Position numbers and translations under genes: made by a program. From the NCBI GenBank assembly GCA_900770165.1, contig CAAGJJ010000037.1:1-64000 (forward strand): a stretch of DNA of 64,000 nt, written 5' to 3'. Each line of letters begins with the position of its first letter. The first letter of the stretch is position 1. Positions 37,621-48,401 of the stretch are shown piece by piece. Origin of the DNA: Clostridia bacterium (GTDB lineage: Bacteria; Bacillota; Clostridia; Oscillospirales; Acutalibacteraceae). The notes under the pieces were generated by a model. The model had not been told where the DNA came from. It searched no databases and worked only from the letters and a program-made list of their open reading frames with translations.

Positions 37621-37649
37621 ATTATATAAGTATATTTTCTTATTGTCAA
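37621..37649 (-). promoter_or_regulatory. Consensus promoter of the CtpE-like ATPase
   Basis: On the minus strand TTGACA (37644-37649), exactly 17 bases, TATAAT (37621-37626). Confidence 0.85.
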
Positions 37650-37696
37650 TTGCTATAGATATAAAGCGATATAATATAGTTTCAGGAGGGAATTGT

Positions 37697-37987
37697 ATGC
37701 ATTGTAGGATTGTAGACATAAAAAATAAAGAAGTAATAAATATAAAAGATGGCTCCAGATTAGGATGTATAAATGAATTAGAAATAGATATGAATTGTGC
37801 AAAAATAGTAGCAATTGTAATTTTCGGTAGACCTAAATGTTTTGGAATTTTTGGACGCGAGGAAGACATTATAATAAGGTGGGATCAAATTGAGATAATA
37901 GGTGATGATGCTATACTAGTGTCATTTAACTGTAGAGCAAGGCAAAAGAGACGTACAGGATTTTTTAGAAAAATGTTTCCAAAATAA
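37697..37987 (+). CDS. YlmC/YmxH-family PRC-barrel sporulation protein
   Basis: A 96-residue PRC-barrel protein. RIVDIKNKEVINIKDGSRLG opens the barrel, and GRPKCFGIFGREEDIIIRWDQIEIIGDDAI is the family's core. Members are linked to sporulation in Bacillus and Clostridium but have no established biochemical role. ATG 37697 follows AGGAGGG; the earlier in-frame start at 37643 lies in the promoter region. A cwlD-like gene comes 42 bases later. Confidence 0.88.
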   Translation: MHCRIVDIKNKEVINIKDGSRLGCINELEIDMNCAKIVAIVIFGRPKCFGIFGREEDIIIRWDQIEIIGDDAILVSFNCRARQKRRTGFFRKMFPK

Positions 37988-38029
37988 TAATATCTATTTA
38001 TAATTTAAAAGCTTTTCTGGGGTGAGGCA

Positions 38030-38734
38030 GTGAAAAGAAGATTTTTTTATATTTCAGCTGGATTAATTATAATATTAACTGTTTTTTTTATGTATATGGC
38101 ATATCACTCATTATATAAACAAGTTTCAGGTAAAGTAAACAATTGTACATATAATATTATATTAGATGCAGGCCATGGAGGTGAAGATGGGGGAGCAGTA
38201 GGTGCAGACGGTACTATGGAAAAGGATATCAATTTGTCTATAACTAAAAAACTTCAACAATTATTTTTAACATCAGGGTTTAATGTTAAAATGATAAGAG
38301 ATTCAGATATATCAGTTTATAGCGATGAAATGAATACTATAAAAGAAAAGAAAGTTTCTGATTTAAAAAATAGATTAAATATTGCAAATGAAAACGAAAA
38401 CAACATATTAATAAGTATACATCAAAATAAATTTCCGAAAAGTAAGTATAATGGCACTCAAGTTTTTTATTCTGAAAATAACCCTAAAAGTAAAGAATTA
38501 GCCAATAATATAAAAGAATCTGTTATAGGTTTTTTACAATCAGATAATAAAAGAGAAATAAAACCTGCTACTAAGGATATATATATTCTTTATAATTGCA
38601 AAAATGTTGCTGTAATGGTTGAATGTGGTTTTTTATCTAACGATTTAGAATTACAAAAGCTAAAAGATGAGAAATATCAAAATAAAATTGCTTTTAGTAT
38701 TTATTGTGGCTTTTTAGAATATCTTAAAAATTAA
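38030..38734 (+). CDS. cwlD: N-acetylmuramoyl-L-alanine amidase, CwlD-like
   Basis: A 234-residue protein with an N-terminal membrane anchor (about 6-26) and a zinc amidase_3 domain: ILDAGHGGEDGGA (first His ligand), the catalytic-side Glu in GTMEKDINLS, SIHQN (His ligand) and VECGFLSN. CwlD trims peptide side chains from spore cortex peptidoglycan so that muramic delta-lactam can form, which is needed for germination. Size, anchor and neighbours favour CwlD over a general amidase. The start is GTG 38030 with a GGGGTGAGG site. Confidence 0.87.
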   Translation: MKRRFFYISAGLIIILTVFFMYMAYHSLYKQVSGKVNNCTYNIILDAGHGGEDGGAVGADGTMEKDINLSITKKLQQLFLTSGFNVKMIRDSDISVYSDEMNTIKEKKVSDLKNRLNIANENENNILISIHQNKFPKSKYNGTQVFYSENNPKSKELANNIKESVIGFLQSDNKREIKPATKDIYILYNCKNVAVMVECGFLSNDLELQKLKDEKYQNKIAFSIYCGFLEYLKN

Positions 38735-38736
38735 AA

Positions 38737-38764
38737 AGGATGAATCAAATATTTGATTCATCCT
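38737..38764 (-). terminator. Terminator of rpmB, perfect 28-bp palindrome
   Basis: The two 14-base halves (38737-38750 and 38751-38764) are perfectly complementary. TTTTTAATTTT follows in the minus direction. It lies between the converging cwlD and rpmB genes. Confidence 0.8.
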
Positions 38765-38784
38765 AGAAATTTCCTATTATATTT

Positions 38785-38973
38785 TTACACTGCACGTGTA
38801 ACTTTGCCAGAACGAAGACAACGGGTACAAGCATGTATACGCTTAGGTGTACCGTTTACAACTGCTCTAACACGTCTAATATTAGGCTTCCAAGTTCTGT
38901 TGGAACGTCTATGTGAATGAGAAACTCTAATACCAAAGGAAACATCTTTACCACAAATATCGCACTTTGCCAT
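38785..38973 (-). CDS. rpmB: 50S ribosomal protein L28
   Basis: A 62-residue ribosomal protein of normal short length. It has the opening MAKCDICGK, the basic SHSHRRSNRTWKPN segment and a second Cys pair in HACTRCLRSGKV. Two CxxC pairs make this the zinc-binding form. ATG 38973 follows AAGGAGG. Confidence 0.97.
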   Translation of the reverse strand: MAKCDICGKDVSFGIRVSHSHRRSNRTWKPNIRRVRAVVNGTPKRIHACTRCLRSGKVTRAV

Positions 38974-39018
38974 TATATTCGAACCTCCTTAAATCCCAGA
39001 TAAATAGATAACATTAAT

Positions 39019-39047
39019 ATCTTATCAGATTTAATTTGTAATTGCAA
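39019..39047 (-). promoter_or_regulatory. Promoter of rpmB
   Basis: On the minus strand TTGCAA (39042-39047), 17 bases, TAAGAT (39019-39024). Confidence 0.65.
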
Positions 39048-39147
39048 GGATTTTTTAATGTTATAAAAATATTGATTTGTTTTACTTTGAAATTTTTATA
39101 CATTGTGATAAAATGAAAAATATAAATTTTGAAGGGAAAAAGTCGTT

Positions 39148-39636
39148 ATGAATCGTAAAGATAAAGAAAATTATTATTTAGATATTGCAAAAACAGTGCT
39201 AGAAAGAGGTACATGTTTAAGGCGAAACTATGGAGCGATAATTGTTAAAAATGATCAAATAGTATCATCTGGGTATAGTGGTGCACCAAGAGGACGTAAA
39301 AATTGTTCAGATTTAGGTTCTTGTATTCGTGAATCTATGAAAATACCTCGAGGTGAAAGATATGAAATTTGCAGATCAGTTCATGCAGAAGCCAATGCTA
39401 TTATACATGCATCTAGGGCAGATATGATTGGTGCGACGTTATACTTAGTTGGAAAAGATGTTATATCTGGTGAATATGTAAAAAATGCATCATCTTGCTC
39501 TATGTGCAAAAGGCTTATAATAAATTCAGGAATTAAAAAGGTTATTATAAGAAATAATGAAACTGATTATAGTGTTGTAGATGTAAATGATTGGATACTA
39601 AATGATGAGTCTTTAACAGGTAGGTTTGGTTATTAA
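39148..39636 (+). CDS. dCMP deaminase family protein (ComEB-like)
   Basis: A 162-residue zinc deaminase that converts dCMP to dUMP for dTTP synthesis. The motifs are the allosteric-loop region RNYGAIIVKND, the catalytic HAEANAI and the zinc Cys pair SSCSMCKRLI. Length matches the family. The family also includes ComEB, but here it is not next to the other competence genes. ATG 39148 follows GAAGGG. Confidence 0.92.
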   Translation: MNRKDKENYYLDIAKTVLERGTCLRRNYGAIIVKNDQIVSSGYSGAPRGRKNCSDLGSCIRESMKIPRGERYEICRSVHAEANAIIHASRADMIGATLYLVGKDVISGEYVKNASSCSMCKRLIINSGIKKVIIRNNETDYSVVDVNDWILNDESLTGRFGY

Positions 39637-39673
39637 AAAATTTTTAAAGTTTTTGTTTTTGGGGAGACTAGTT

Positions 39674-40267
39674 ATGAAAATTAATAAAAACTATAAAATA
39701 GGGTTACGTGCAGTTAAAACTGCAATTGCAGTATCTTTATGTATGTTAATGACTTATATATTTAAAATTGATGAAGCATTTATAGCTGCATTTGCTGCAA
39801 TAATATGTATGCAACCAACTTATAACCAAACGTTTAAATCTGGCCTTAATAGAATGTTTGGAACTGTTTTAGGTGGAGTTATTGGTTATGCTCTTCTTGA
39901 ACTGGCTACATTTATACCGTTATATCAATCTTGGTGGAATGTAATACTTGCACCTGTATGTCTTTTAATTGTTATTTATTTATGTAACATGTTTAATAAA
40001 CAACCATCTGTTTCTATTGCATGCATTGTTTTACTTTGTTGTATAGCGCAGCCTGCGGAAACAATAAATGATACCTTTATATATGTTGTAAATAGAGTGT
40101 TAACAACTACTATTGGAATAGTAATTGCTATGTTAGTTAATAAATTTTTGTGGCCAAAAAGATCTAAACAAGAATATGACAAGGCTATTAATAATTTGGT
40201 AGAAAATTCAAAAAAAGATGAAGATTCTAATAGTTCGAAAGATGAAATGGAAGATCAAGAAAAATAA
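39674..40267 (+). CDS. FUSC/aromatic acid exporter-type membrane protein (DUF939-like)
   Basis: A 197-residue protein with a basic start, five to six membrane segments (about 12-165) and a highly charged Lys/Asp/Ser C-terminal tail. GLRAVKTAIAVSLCMLM and the AAIICMQPTYNQTFKSGLNRMFGTVLGG pattern are typical of the small YgaE/DUF939 branch. Transport of aromatic acids is proposed for the superfamily; the substrate here is unknown. ATG 39674 follows GGGGAGA. The frame can be extended back to 39626, overlapping the deaminase end, but without a ribosome site. Confidence 0.85.
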   Translation: MKINKNYKIGLRAVKTAIAVSLCMLMTYIFKIDEAFIAAFAAIICMQPTYNQTFKSGLNRMFGTVLGGVIGYALLELATFIPLYQSWWNVILAPVCLLIVIYLCNMFNKQPSVSIACIVLLCCIAQPAETINDTFIYVVNRVLTTTIGIVIAMLVNKFLWPKRSKQEYDKAINNLVENSKKDEDSNSSKDEMEDQEK

Positions 40268-40395
40268 GTTAAAAATCTTACTTTGTAAGTATTTATTTAA
40301 ATTTAATTAGTAATATTATTCTGAATAACCTAAAATAAAAAATAATCTTCTTTTTATGTGGAAAAGTATTTATATAGGAAAAAGGAGATGAAAAA

Positions 40396-41640
40396 ATGAA
40401 AAGGTTTTTTAGAATATTTGCTTCCTTTGCTACTTTATTATGCACAATAATAATGGGCTTTATTATATATGTTTGTAATCATGTGCCTACAGAATATCAA
40501 TCTGTTACAGATACAGATGTCGAGATTAAATGCTACATGCCTTTAAAAGCGAAAAAAGTTTATACAGTAGATTCAGTGAATACGACGTCAAGTAATATAT
40601 CAGGTAAAGCTTCATATAATGCCAATTTAATGCTAATGGGATCTATTCCTGTAAAAAACGTTAATGTGGAAACGGTGGAAGAGACAAAAGTAACTCCATG
40701 TGGGACACCTTTTGGAATTAAAATTTTTACAAAAGGTGTTATTGTTATTGGAATGACCAACGTACAAACATCTAACGGAATGCTAAATCCGGCTCTAGAA
40801 GCCGGCCTTAGAGAAGGTGACGTTATAGTTGAAGTTAATGATCAACAAGTAAATAGCAATGAGGAGTTTGCCAATATTATACAAAATAATGGAGAGTCTG
40901 AGATTAAGTTATCTGTTTTAAGAGATAATGTTACTATTGAAACATTATTAACTCCTGTGAAATCTTGTTTAGATAGCACATATAAAATAGGCCTATGGGT
41001 AAGAGACAGTTCGGCGGGAATTGGTTCATTAACGTTTTACAATGAAGATACGGGAGACTTTGCAGGTTTAGGACATGGAATATGTGATGTGGATACTGGA
41101 GAATTAATGCCATTAATGCATGGTGATATAGTTAAAGCACATATTGCAGGAATTACAAAAGGTGAAAGAGGTAATCCAGGGGAGCTTAAAGGGTACTTTA
41201 GTGATTATAATCCTATAGGAACATTATCAGCGAATACTAATACAGGTATTTATGGAACATTGAATTCGGCTCCTATTGATAATGAAAAGATAGCTGTAGC
41301 AATGAAACAGCAAGTAAAAACAGGAAGTGCTAAAGTTTTAACTACTATATCTGGTGAAACACCAGATTACTATGAAATAGAAATTACAAATGTAAATTAC
41401 AACGAAAATTGTCCAACAAAGAATATGGTAATAACAATAAAAGATGAAAGACTTTTAGAAGCTACAGGAGGAATAGTTCAAGGAATGAGTGGAAGTCCAA
41501 TTATACAAGATGGAAAATTAGTTGGAGCGGTTACGCATGTATTTATAAATGATTCTAAAAAGGGATATGGTATATTTGCAGAAACAATGTTAAAAAATTC
41601 ACAAGACTATCATATTAAAGATCAACAAAAATCAGCATAA
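40396..41640 (+). CDS. spoIVB: SpoIVB signalling serine peptidase
   Basis: A forespore protease that is secreted into the intermembrane space and triggers processing of pro-sigma-K. The 414-residue protein has an N-terminal signal anchor (about 5-27), a PDZ domain (about 120-190) and an S55 peptidase domain with His227 in GLGHGICD and Ser365 in GMSGSPI. All of this fits the family. The AAAAAGGAG site precedes ATG 40396. It lies directly upstream of spo0A, the standard order in spore formers. Confidence 0.96.
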   Translation: MKRFFRIFASFATLLCTIIMGFIIYVCNHVPTEYQSVTDTDVEIKCYMPLKAKKVYTVDSVNTTSSNISGKASYNANLMLMGSIPVKNVNVETVEETKVTPCGTPFGIKIFTKGVIVIGMTNVQTSNGMLNPALEAGLREGDVIVEVNDQQVNSNEEFANIIQNNGESEIKLSVLRDNVTIETLLTPVKSCLDSTYKIGLWVRDSSAGIGSLTFYNEDTGDFAGLGHGICDVDTGELMPLMHGDIVKAHIAGITKGERGNPGELKGYFSDYNPIGTLSANTNTGIYGTLNSAPIDNEKIAVAMKQQVKTGSAKVLTTISGETPDYYEIEITNVNYNENCPTKNMVITIKDERLLEATGGIVQGMSGSPIIQDGKLVGAVTHVFINDSKKGYGIFAETMLKNSQDYHIKDQQKSA

Positions 41641-41660
41641 TTTAAGAATTATAATTGTTA

Positions 41661-41756
41661 TATCCTCCATTAAATAAAATATTTTCATACAATCTATTGC
41701 TAATAATTCCAATATATGGTAATATTATTACATCATTAAACATTAACTGGAGGATA
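41661..41756 (+). promoter_or_regulatory. Possible ribosome-site-masking helix before spo0A
   Basis: TATCCTCCA (41661-41669) is a perfect complement of TGGAGGATA (41748-41756), which contains the spo0A ribosome binding site. With one bulged C the helix extends to 13 bp. A possible local promoter TTGCTA (41698-41703) and TAATAT (41720-41725) lies inside the loop, so transcripts from it would escape masking whereas readthrough from spoIVB would not. This is a structural inference. Confidence 0.4.
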
Positions 41757-41760
41757 AAAT

Positions 41761-42549
41761 ATGGTAAATCATTTAAAAGTACTAATTGCAGAAGACTGTG
41801 TCGAGTTTAATCAAAATAATTCAAATGTTTTTGATGGATATGGATTTGAATCGTACTTTATATCCAAAGATGGCATTAGAGTGATTGAAATGATTGAAGA
41901 AAAAAATCCTGATGTAGTAATTATGGATCTGTTTATGCCAAGAGCAGATGCTATAGCTGTAATTAAGAAAGTGGCTAGAAATAATAAGATTAAAACTCCT
42001 GTGTTTATAGTGTTATCTAATTTTGCAAGTCCAGTTTTAGAAAAGGAAACTATGAAAGTTGGGGCATCTTATTTTGTAATTAAACCATTTAATCCTAAGG
42101 ATTTAGCAGAAAGAATTTTACAATTTGCATCTATAAAGAAAATTGGCAATACAACTCGAAACGACTTTTTTACAAATAGCTCTGATACTATTAAAGACTT
42201 AGAGATGCGAGTAACAGAAATGTTACATCAAATAGGAGTTCCAGCACACATTAAAGGGTATCATTATTTAAGAAATTCTATTATTATGTCTGTTGAAAAT
42301 CCAGAGATTATCAATGCTGTTACTAAACAACTTTATCCTGCTGTGGCAAAAAGTTTTTCTACCACTCCTTCAAGAGTTGAGAGGGCAATAAGACATGCTA
42401 TTGAGGTGGCGTGGGATAGAGGAGATGTTGATATTTTAAATTCATATTTTGGTTATACAATACACAATGGACGTGGAAAACCAACTAACTCTGAGTTTAT
42501 AGCTATGATAAGTGATAAACTTAGATTACAAGTTAAATCAGCCAGTTAA
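41761..42549 (+). CDS. spo0A: Sporulation master regulator Spo0A
   Basis: A DNA-binding response regulator that starts sporulation when phosphorylated. The 262-residue protein has a receiver domain with Asp56 in VVIMDLFMPRAD and Lys in SYFVIKPF, a short linker, and the Spo0A effector domain with the almost invariant TPSRVERAIRHAIEVAWDRG. Length is normal. ATG 41761 follows CTGGAGG. A terminator follows. Confidence 0.97.
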   Translation: MVNHLKVLIAEDCVEFNQNNSNVFDGYGFESYFISKDGIRVIEMIEEKNPDVVIMDLFMPRADAIAVIKKVARNNKIKTPVFIVLSNFASPVLEKETMKVGASYFVIKPFNPKDLAERILQFASIKKIGNTTRNDFFTNSSDTIKDLEMRVTEMLHQIGVPAHIKGYHYLRNSIIMSVENPEIINAVTKQLYPAVAKSFSTTPSRVERAIRHAIEVAWDRGDVDILNSYFGYTIHNGRGKPTNSEFIAMISDKLRLQVKSAS

Positions 42550-42560
42550 AACATAATCTA

Positions 42561-42605
42561 TAAAATGTTTCGCTATTCTCCAATAAAGACTAGGGAAACA
42601 TTTTA
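42561..42605 (+). terminator. Terminator of spo0A
   Basis: TAAAATGTTTC (42561-42571) pairs with GAAACATTTTA (42595-42605), followed by a T run. Confidence 0.75.
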
Positions 42606-42662
42606 TTTTTTTTACAATATTACTAAAAAAGATAAAAATTTAAGTTTATAATAAAAATACAC

Positions 42663-42691
42663 TTGATTTTTTTCTTAATAGTGTATAAAAT
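42663..42691 (+). promoter_or_regulatory. Promoter of groESL
   Basis: TTGATT (42663-42668), 17 bases, TAAAAT (42686-42691), directly in front of the CIRCE element. Confidence 0.7.
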
Positions 42692-42696
42692 ATTAA

Positions 42697-42723
42697 TTAG
42701 CACTCGGACGGTATGAGTGCTAA
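42697..42723 (+). promoter_or_regulatory. CIRCE operator (HrcA binding site)
   Basis: TTAGCACTC (42697-42705), nine bases, GAGTGCTAA (42715-42723): an exact match to the CIRCE consensus. It implies heat-shock control of groESL by HrcA, encoded elsewhere. Confidence 0.97.
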
Positions 42724-42742
42724 TTAAAAAACAGTTGCTTAA

Positions 42743-43042
<300 letters not shown>

Positions 43043-43073
43043 TAACTTTTATTGTTATATATATTTATTTTAA

Positions 43074-44732
<1,659 letters not shown>

Positions 44733-44759
44733 TAAGAATTATTGAGAATGCTTTCAATA

Positions 44760-44796
44760 AAAAATTGGTATTTATATTTCATAAATACCAATTTTT
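44760..44796 (+). terminator. Terminator of groESL
   Basis: A 16-bp perfect stem, 44760-44775 with 44781-44796, five-base loop, and a T run. Confidence 0.88.
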
Positions 44797-44813
44797 TTAT
44801 TTATATATTAAAA

Positions 44814-44840
44814 GCCCAAGACAGATATTTTGTCTTGGAC
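44814..44840 (-). terminator. Terminator of iscU
   Basis: On the minus strand GTCCAAGACA and TGTCTTGGGC form a 10-bp stem (one G-U pair) followed by TTTT. Confidence 0.75.
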
Positions 44841-44850
44841 TTAGTATTCT

Positions 44851-45294
44851 TTATCTATGTTCACATTCACATGAACCTGAATGACAATTATCACAAACTT
44901 CGCCTACTATTGCTATAGGATCAATTCCTTTTCTTTTATAATAATCTGATATAGCAGACTTAATTGCTTGTTCAGCTAAAACAGAACAATGAACTTTTAC
45001 AGGAGGAAGTCCGTCTAATGCTTCCATTACTGCTTTATTCGTTAATTTTAAAGCTTCTTCAATTGACTTTCCTTTAATCAATTCAGTGGCCATTGAGCTT
45101 GTTGCAATAGCTGCACCACACCCAAAAGTTTTAAATTTAACTTCGGTAATTATGTTATCTTTTACCTTTATATACATTTTCATTATATCGCCACATTTAG
45201 GATTTCCTACTTCTCCAATACCGTCAGCATCTTGTATTTCTCCAACATTTCTTGGATTTGCAAAATGATCCATTACCTTTTCACTATAAGCCAT
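44851..45294 (-). CDS. Iron-sulfur cluster scaffold IscU/NifU-type
   Basis: A 147-residue scaffold on which [2Fe-2S]/[4Fe-4S] clusters are assembled. Cluster ligands are Cys34 in GNPKCGD, Cys59 in FGCGAAIA and Cys103 in VHCSVLAE. Beyond the usual fold the protein has a Cys/His-rich C-terminal tail (CDNCHSGSCECEH) that could bind extra metal; such tails are seen in clostridial NifU-like proteins. It follows the cysteine desulfurase by about 70 bases on the same strand, its functional partner. Confidence 0.94.
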   Translation of the reverse strand: MAYSEKVMDHFANPRNVGEIQDADGIGEVGNPKCGDIMKMYIKVKDNIITEVKFKTFGCGAAIATSSMATELIKGKSIEEALKLTNKAVMEALDGLPPVKVHCSVLAEQAIKSAISDYYKRKGIDPIAIVGEVCDNCHSGSCECEHR

Positions 45295-45363
45295 AATTCA
45301 AAGCATATGCAATCTATTTTAAAATAAGACTGTATATGCAAAACCACCTTTCTATTTATATAT

Positions 45364-46542
45364 TTATTTTTGTTTTATTATTTTTTCCCATAAAGGAGAC
45401 ATCTGCCGTAATCTATTAACTATTTTAGGTAAAACTTCAAGTATATAATTAACATCTTCTTCAGAGTTTTCATCACTTAGAGATATTCTTAATGATCCAT
45501 GAGCTATTTCATGTGGGAGTCCGATTGCTAGCAAAACATGACTAGGATCTAGTGAACCTGAGGTACAAGCTGATCCAGATGAGGCACAAATACCTTGCAT
45601 ATCAAGCATTAATAGTAACGATTCACCTTCAATACCTTCAAAACAGAGATTCACATTTCCTGGTAATCGATGTGTTGTATCACCATTTAATCTTGAACGT
45701 TCTATATTTAAAGCTCCACTTATTAATTTATCTCTTAAACGAGATATTTTTCTGGAACGTTCTTCAATATTAGAACATGCTATTTTCATTGCAGTACTTA
45801 ATCCTACAATTCCCGGAACATTTTCTGTACCAGCTCGTCTACCACGTTCTTGAGCTCCACCTTCTATAAGATTTCTAAGCTTAATTCCTTTGCGTATATA
45901 TAATGCACCAATGCCTTTAGGACCGTGAATTTTATGAGCAGATAAAGATAAAAGATCGATATTTTCTTCTTTTACATTAATAGGAGTATTACCAATAGCT
46001 TGAACAGCATCAGTATGAAATAAAACAGAGTGTTTTTTGCATATTTTACCTATTTCAGAAATAGGTTGAATTGTACCTATTTCATTATTGGCATACATTA
46101 TGGAAACTAAAGCAGTGTTATCTTTTATAGCATTTTCTAATTCTTCAGGCCTGACTAAACCATTTTCATGTACATCTAGGTATGTTATCTCAAATCCTTC
46201 TTTTTTTAAGGATTCAACTGTATGCAAAACTGCATGGTGCTCAAAGGCTGTTGTAATAATATGTTTTTTCCCTTTTAAGGCTTGTTCATACGCAACTCCT
46301 TTTATGGCCCAGTTATCAGCTTCACTGCCTCCAGAAGTAAAAAAGATTTCTGCAGGTAATGCATTTAAACATTTAGCTATATCTTCTCTAGCGGTTTCAA
46401 CTGCTTTTTTTGCTTCTCTTCCCATAGAATACAGGCTAGATGGATTTCCATATTTACTAGTATAATATGGAGTCATACTATCCAATACATCTTTAGAAAC
46501 TGCAGTTGTAGCTGCATTATCAACATAAACAAAGCGAGACAT
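45364..46542 (-). CDS. Cysteine desulfurase (IscS/NifS family)
   Basis: A PLP enzyme that releases sulfur from cysteine for iron-sulfur cluster assembly. The 392-residue protein has the start [10 protein letters not shown], a [12 protein letters not shown] segment, HTDAVQAIG, the PLP lysine in [13 protein letters not shown] and the sulfur-carrying Cys in [21 protein letters not shown] 46542 has AAAGGTGG in front; the GTG at 46551 falls inside that site. It is the first gene of an iscS-iscU pair. No IscR gene is nearby. Confidence 0.95.
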   Translation of the reverse strand: MSRFVYVDNAATTAVSKDVLDSMTPYYTSKYGNPSSLYSMGREAKKAVETAREDIAKCLNALPAEIFFTSGGSEADNWAIKGVAYEQALKGKKHIITTAFEHHAVLHTVESLKKEGFEITYLDVHENGLVRPEELENAIKDNTALVSIMYANNEIGTIQPISEIGKICKKHSVLFHTDAVQAIGNTPINVKEENIDLLSLSAHKIHGPKGIGALYIRKGIKLRNLIEGGAQERGRRAGTENVPGIVGLSTAMKIACSNIEERSRKISRLRDKLISGALNIERSRLNGDTTHRLPGNVNLCFEGIEGESLLLMLDMQGICASSGSACTSGSLDPSHVLLAIGLPHEIAHGSLRISLSDENSEEDVNYILEVLPKIVNRLRQMSPLWEKIIKQK

Positions 46543-46709
46543 ATTTACCACCTTTATAATTTTATTTAAGATTAGATTTTGCTTAAGCTATCTTTAATAT
46601 ACACCAAAAGAGTATAATTTACAATAGATTTTTATTTTTGGTATGTAGTTTTTATATAACAAATATATTCTATGTGAAATAATATAAACTATTAGTGCAA
46701 ATATAATAA

Positions 46710-47150
46710 TTATGTTTTTAAACTTTTAGCTGCTTCAACAGCTAGAGCGTCACATCTTTCATTTTCTGGATGGCCAGCATGTCCCTTTACCCATACCAGC
46801 TCAACTTTGTGATTTTCTATTAATGCTAAAAGTTTTTTCCATAAATCCGCATTCAAAGCAGGTTCTTTTTTATTTCTCATCCATCCTTTAGCTTCCCAAC
46901 TTTTTGCCCAACCTTTTGTTATTGCATTACACACATATTGAGAGTCGCTGTATATAGTTATGTCGCAAGGTTCTTTTAATAGTTTTAATGCTTCAATAAC
47001 TGCGGTAATTTCCATTCTATTATTTGTAGTATTTTCATATCTGCCAGAAATTTCCTTTTTATGTCCATTATATTTTAAAATAGCACCGTATCCTCCTATT
47101 CCAGGGTTCCCGAGACAAGCGCCGTCTGTATATATTTCAACTTTCTTCAA
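46710..47150 (-). CDS. rnhA: Ribonuclease HI
   Basis: Removes RNA from RNA-DNA hybrids. The 146-residue enzyme has the acidic active-site residues Asp9 (YTDGAC), Glu47 (NRMEIT), Asp69 (YSDSQ) and a late Asp in ENERCDALA, plus the basic protrusion [10 protein letters not shown]. Length is normal. A type 2 enzyme (rnhB) is also present at 49887. It starts at ATG 47150 after GGGAGGG and stands alone on the minus strand. Confidence 0.97.
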   Translation of the reverse strand: MKKVEIYTDGACLGNPGIGGYGAILKYNGHKKEISGRYENTTNNRMEITAVIEALKLLKEPCDITIYSDSQYVCNAITKGWAKSWEAKGWMRNKKEPALNADLWKKLLALIENHKVELVWVKGHAGHPENERCDALAVEAAKSLKT

Positions 47151-47239
47151 TTATATCCCTCCCAATAATTTACAAAACTATTATATCATACTTAAATGTG
47201 CGTAACAAATAACAATTATGATAAAATGTAAAAAAAATA

Positions 47240-47268
47240 TTGAAAGTTTCTTGAAAGTATGATAAAAT
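47240..47268 (+). promoter_or_regulatory. Promoter of rplS
   Basis: TTGAAA (47240-47245), 17 bases, TAAAAT (47263-47268). Confidence 0.7.
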
Positions 47269-47274
47269 ATATAA

Positions 47275-47396
47275 GCATTTGGATACTATTGGCTTAACCG
47301 ATGGGGTCTGATGCCCGGTTGTACCGAGACATTAGAGCTGGCAGTCCTCTGTCACATATTTTTGTGGTATGAATGCCTGAATTTTAGGAGGAAAAA
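47275..47396 (+). ncRNA. Structured leader of rplS, candidate L19 leader
   Basis: The 120-base leader is richer in G+C than the flanking DNA. It can fold into ACC-GGG/CCC-GGT (about 47297-47319) and a second hairpin GAC-AGAG...CTCTGTC (about 47327-47353). An autoregulatory leader in front of rplS (L19) is known in Firmicutes. This is a candidate for it by position and structure; consensus matching was not possible. Confidence 0.5.
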
Positions 47397-47741
47397 ATGA
47401 ACGCATTAAAACTTATTGCTGAAGATTCTATTAAGAAAGAGTTACCAGAATTTAATATTGGTGATACTGTAAGAGTTCACGTAAATATTAGAGAAGGTGA
47501 AAGAGAAAGAATCCAGATGTTCGAAGGAACAGTTATTGCACGAAAAGGAAGCGGAGTTGCTGAAACTTTTACAGTAAGACGTGTTTCTTATGGTGTAGGT
47601 GTTGAAAGAGTATTTCCTATTCATTCTCCGAACGTACAAGGTGTTGACGTAATTAGAAAAGGTCGTGTACGTAGAAGTAAGCTATATTACTTACGTGGAA
47701 GAGTTGGAAAAGCAGCTAAAGTTAAAGAGCAAATTCGCTAA
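47397..47741 (+). CDS. rplS: 50S ribosomal protein L19
   Basis: A 114-residue protein at the interface of the ribosomal subunits. It contains the hallmarks [47 protein letters not shown] and [19 protein letters not shown] 47397 follows AGGAGG. A terminator lies between it and the signal peptidase gene. Confidence 0.98.
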   Translation: MNALKLIAEDSIKKELPEFNIGDTVRVHVNIREGERERIQMFEGTVIARKGSGVAETFTVRRVSYGVGVERVFPIHSPNVQGVDVIRKGRVRRSKLYYLRGRVGKAAKVKEQIR

Positions 47742-47749
47742 GTAGTTAT

Positions 47750-47771
47750 AAGGGACGTTAGTCCCTTTTTT
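47750..47771 (+). terminator. Terminator of rplS
   Basis: AAGGGAC, a GTTA loop, GTCCCTT and a run of T. Confidence 0.85.
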
Positions 47772-47801
47772 GCTATTTAATGGGGTAACAGGAGTGTTCT
47801 T

Positions 47802-48374
47802 TTGAGATATTATGAATATCATTTTACAGATAAAGTATATATACATAGATCAAGGTTTGTGAAAATTTTTTTCGAATGTTTTGAATCAACAATTATTGCA
47901 TTAGTGTCATCTTTTTTAATTCTTACTTTTATAGTCAGGTCAGTAAGTGTTTCAGGAACTTCAATGCTCGATACTCTAAAAGATGGAGATAGATTAATTG
48001 TAACAAATTTATTTTATACTCCTTCCAATGGAGATGTAGTTGTTATAAGTCATGGTCAGCATTATGATAAGCCAATTATAAAAAGAATAATTGCTACTGG
48101 GGGACAAACATTAAGTATAAATTTTAATAGTGGGGATGTATTTGTTGACGGAGAAAAAATATATGAACCATATATTAAAAATCTTACAACAAAACCTGGA
48201 GATACAGAAATACCCAAAATTATTCCTAAAGGATATATATTTGTAATGGGAGATAATAGAGATGATTCGCATGATAGTAGATATTATGATGTTGGTTTAA
48301 TTGATGAAGTAAATATTTTGGGGAAAGCAGAATTTATTGTTTCACCATTTAATAGAATAAGGAGAATATATTAG
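47802..48374 (+). CDS. lepB: Signal peptidase I, first of two tandem copies
   Basis: A 190-residue membrane-anchored serine protease that removes signal peptides. A single anchor spans about residues 24-47. The catalytic Ser is in VSGTSMLDTL and the Lys in IIKRIIATGG, and MGDNRDDSHDSR is box E. It starts with TTG 47802, seven bases after AGGAG. The second copy lies 27 bases further on. Confidence 0.95.
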   Translation: MRYYEYHFTDKVYIHRSRFVKIFFECFESTIIALVSSFLILTFIVRSVSVSGTSMLDTLKDGDRLIVTNLFYTPSNGDVVVISHGQHYDKPIIKRIIATGGQTLSINFNSGDVFVDGEKIYEPYIKNLTTKPGDTEIPKIIPKGYIFVMGDNRDDSHDSRYYDVGLIDEVNILGKAEFIVSPFNRIRRIY

Positions 48375-48401
48375 ATAATATTTTTATAGGAGGTATGTGA
48401 A

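Noticed and set aside
39626..39673. Longer start for the FUSC-type gene
   Set aside because: It overlaps the deaminase end and has no ribosome site, while ATG 39674 has a good one.
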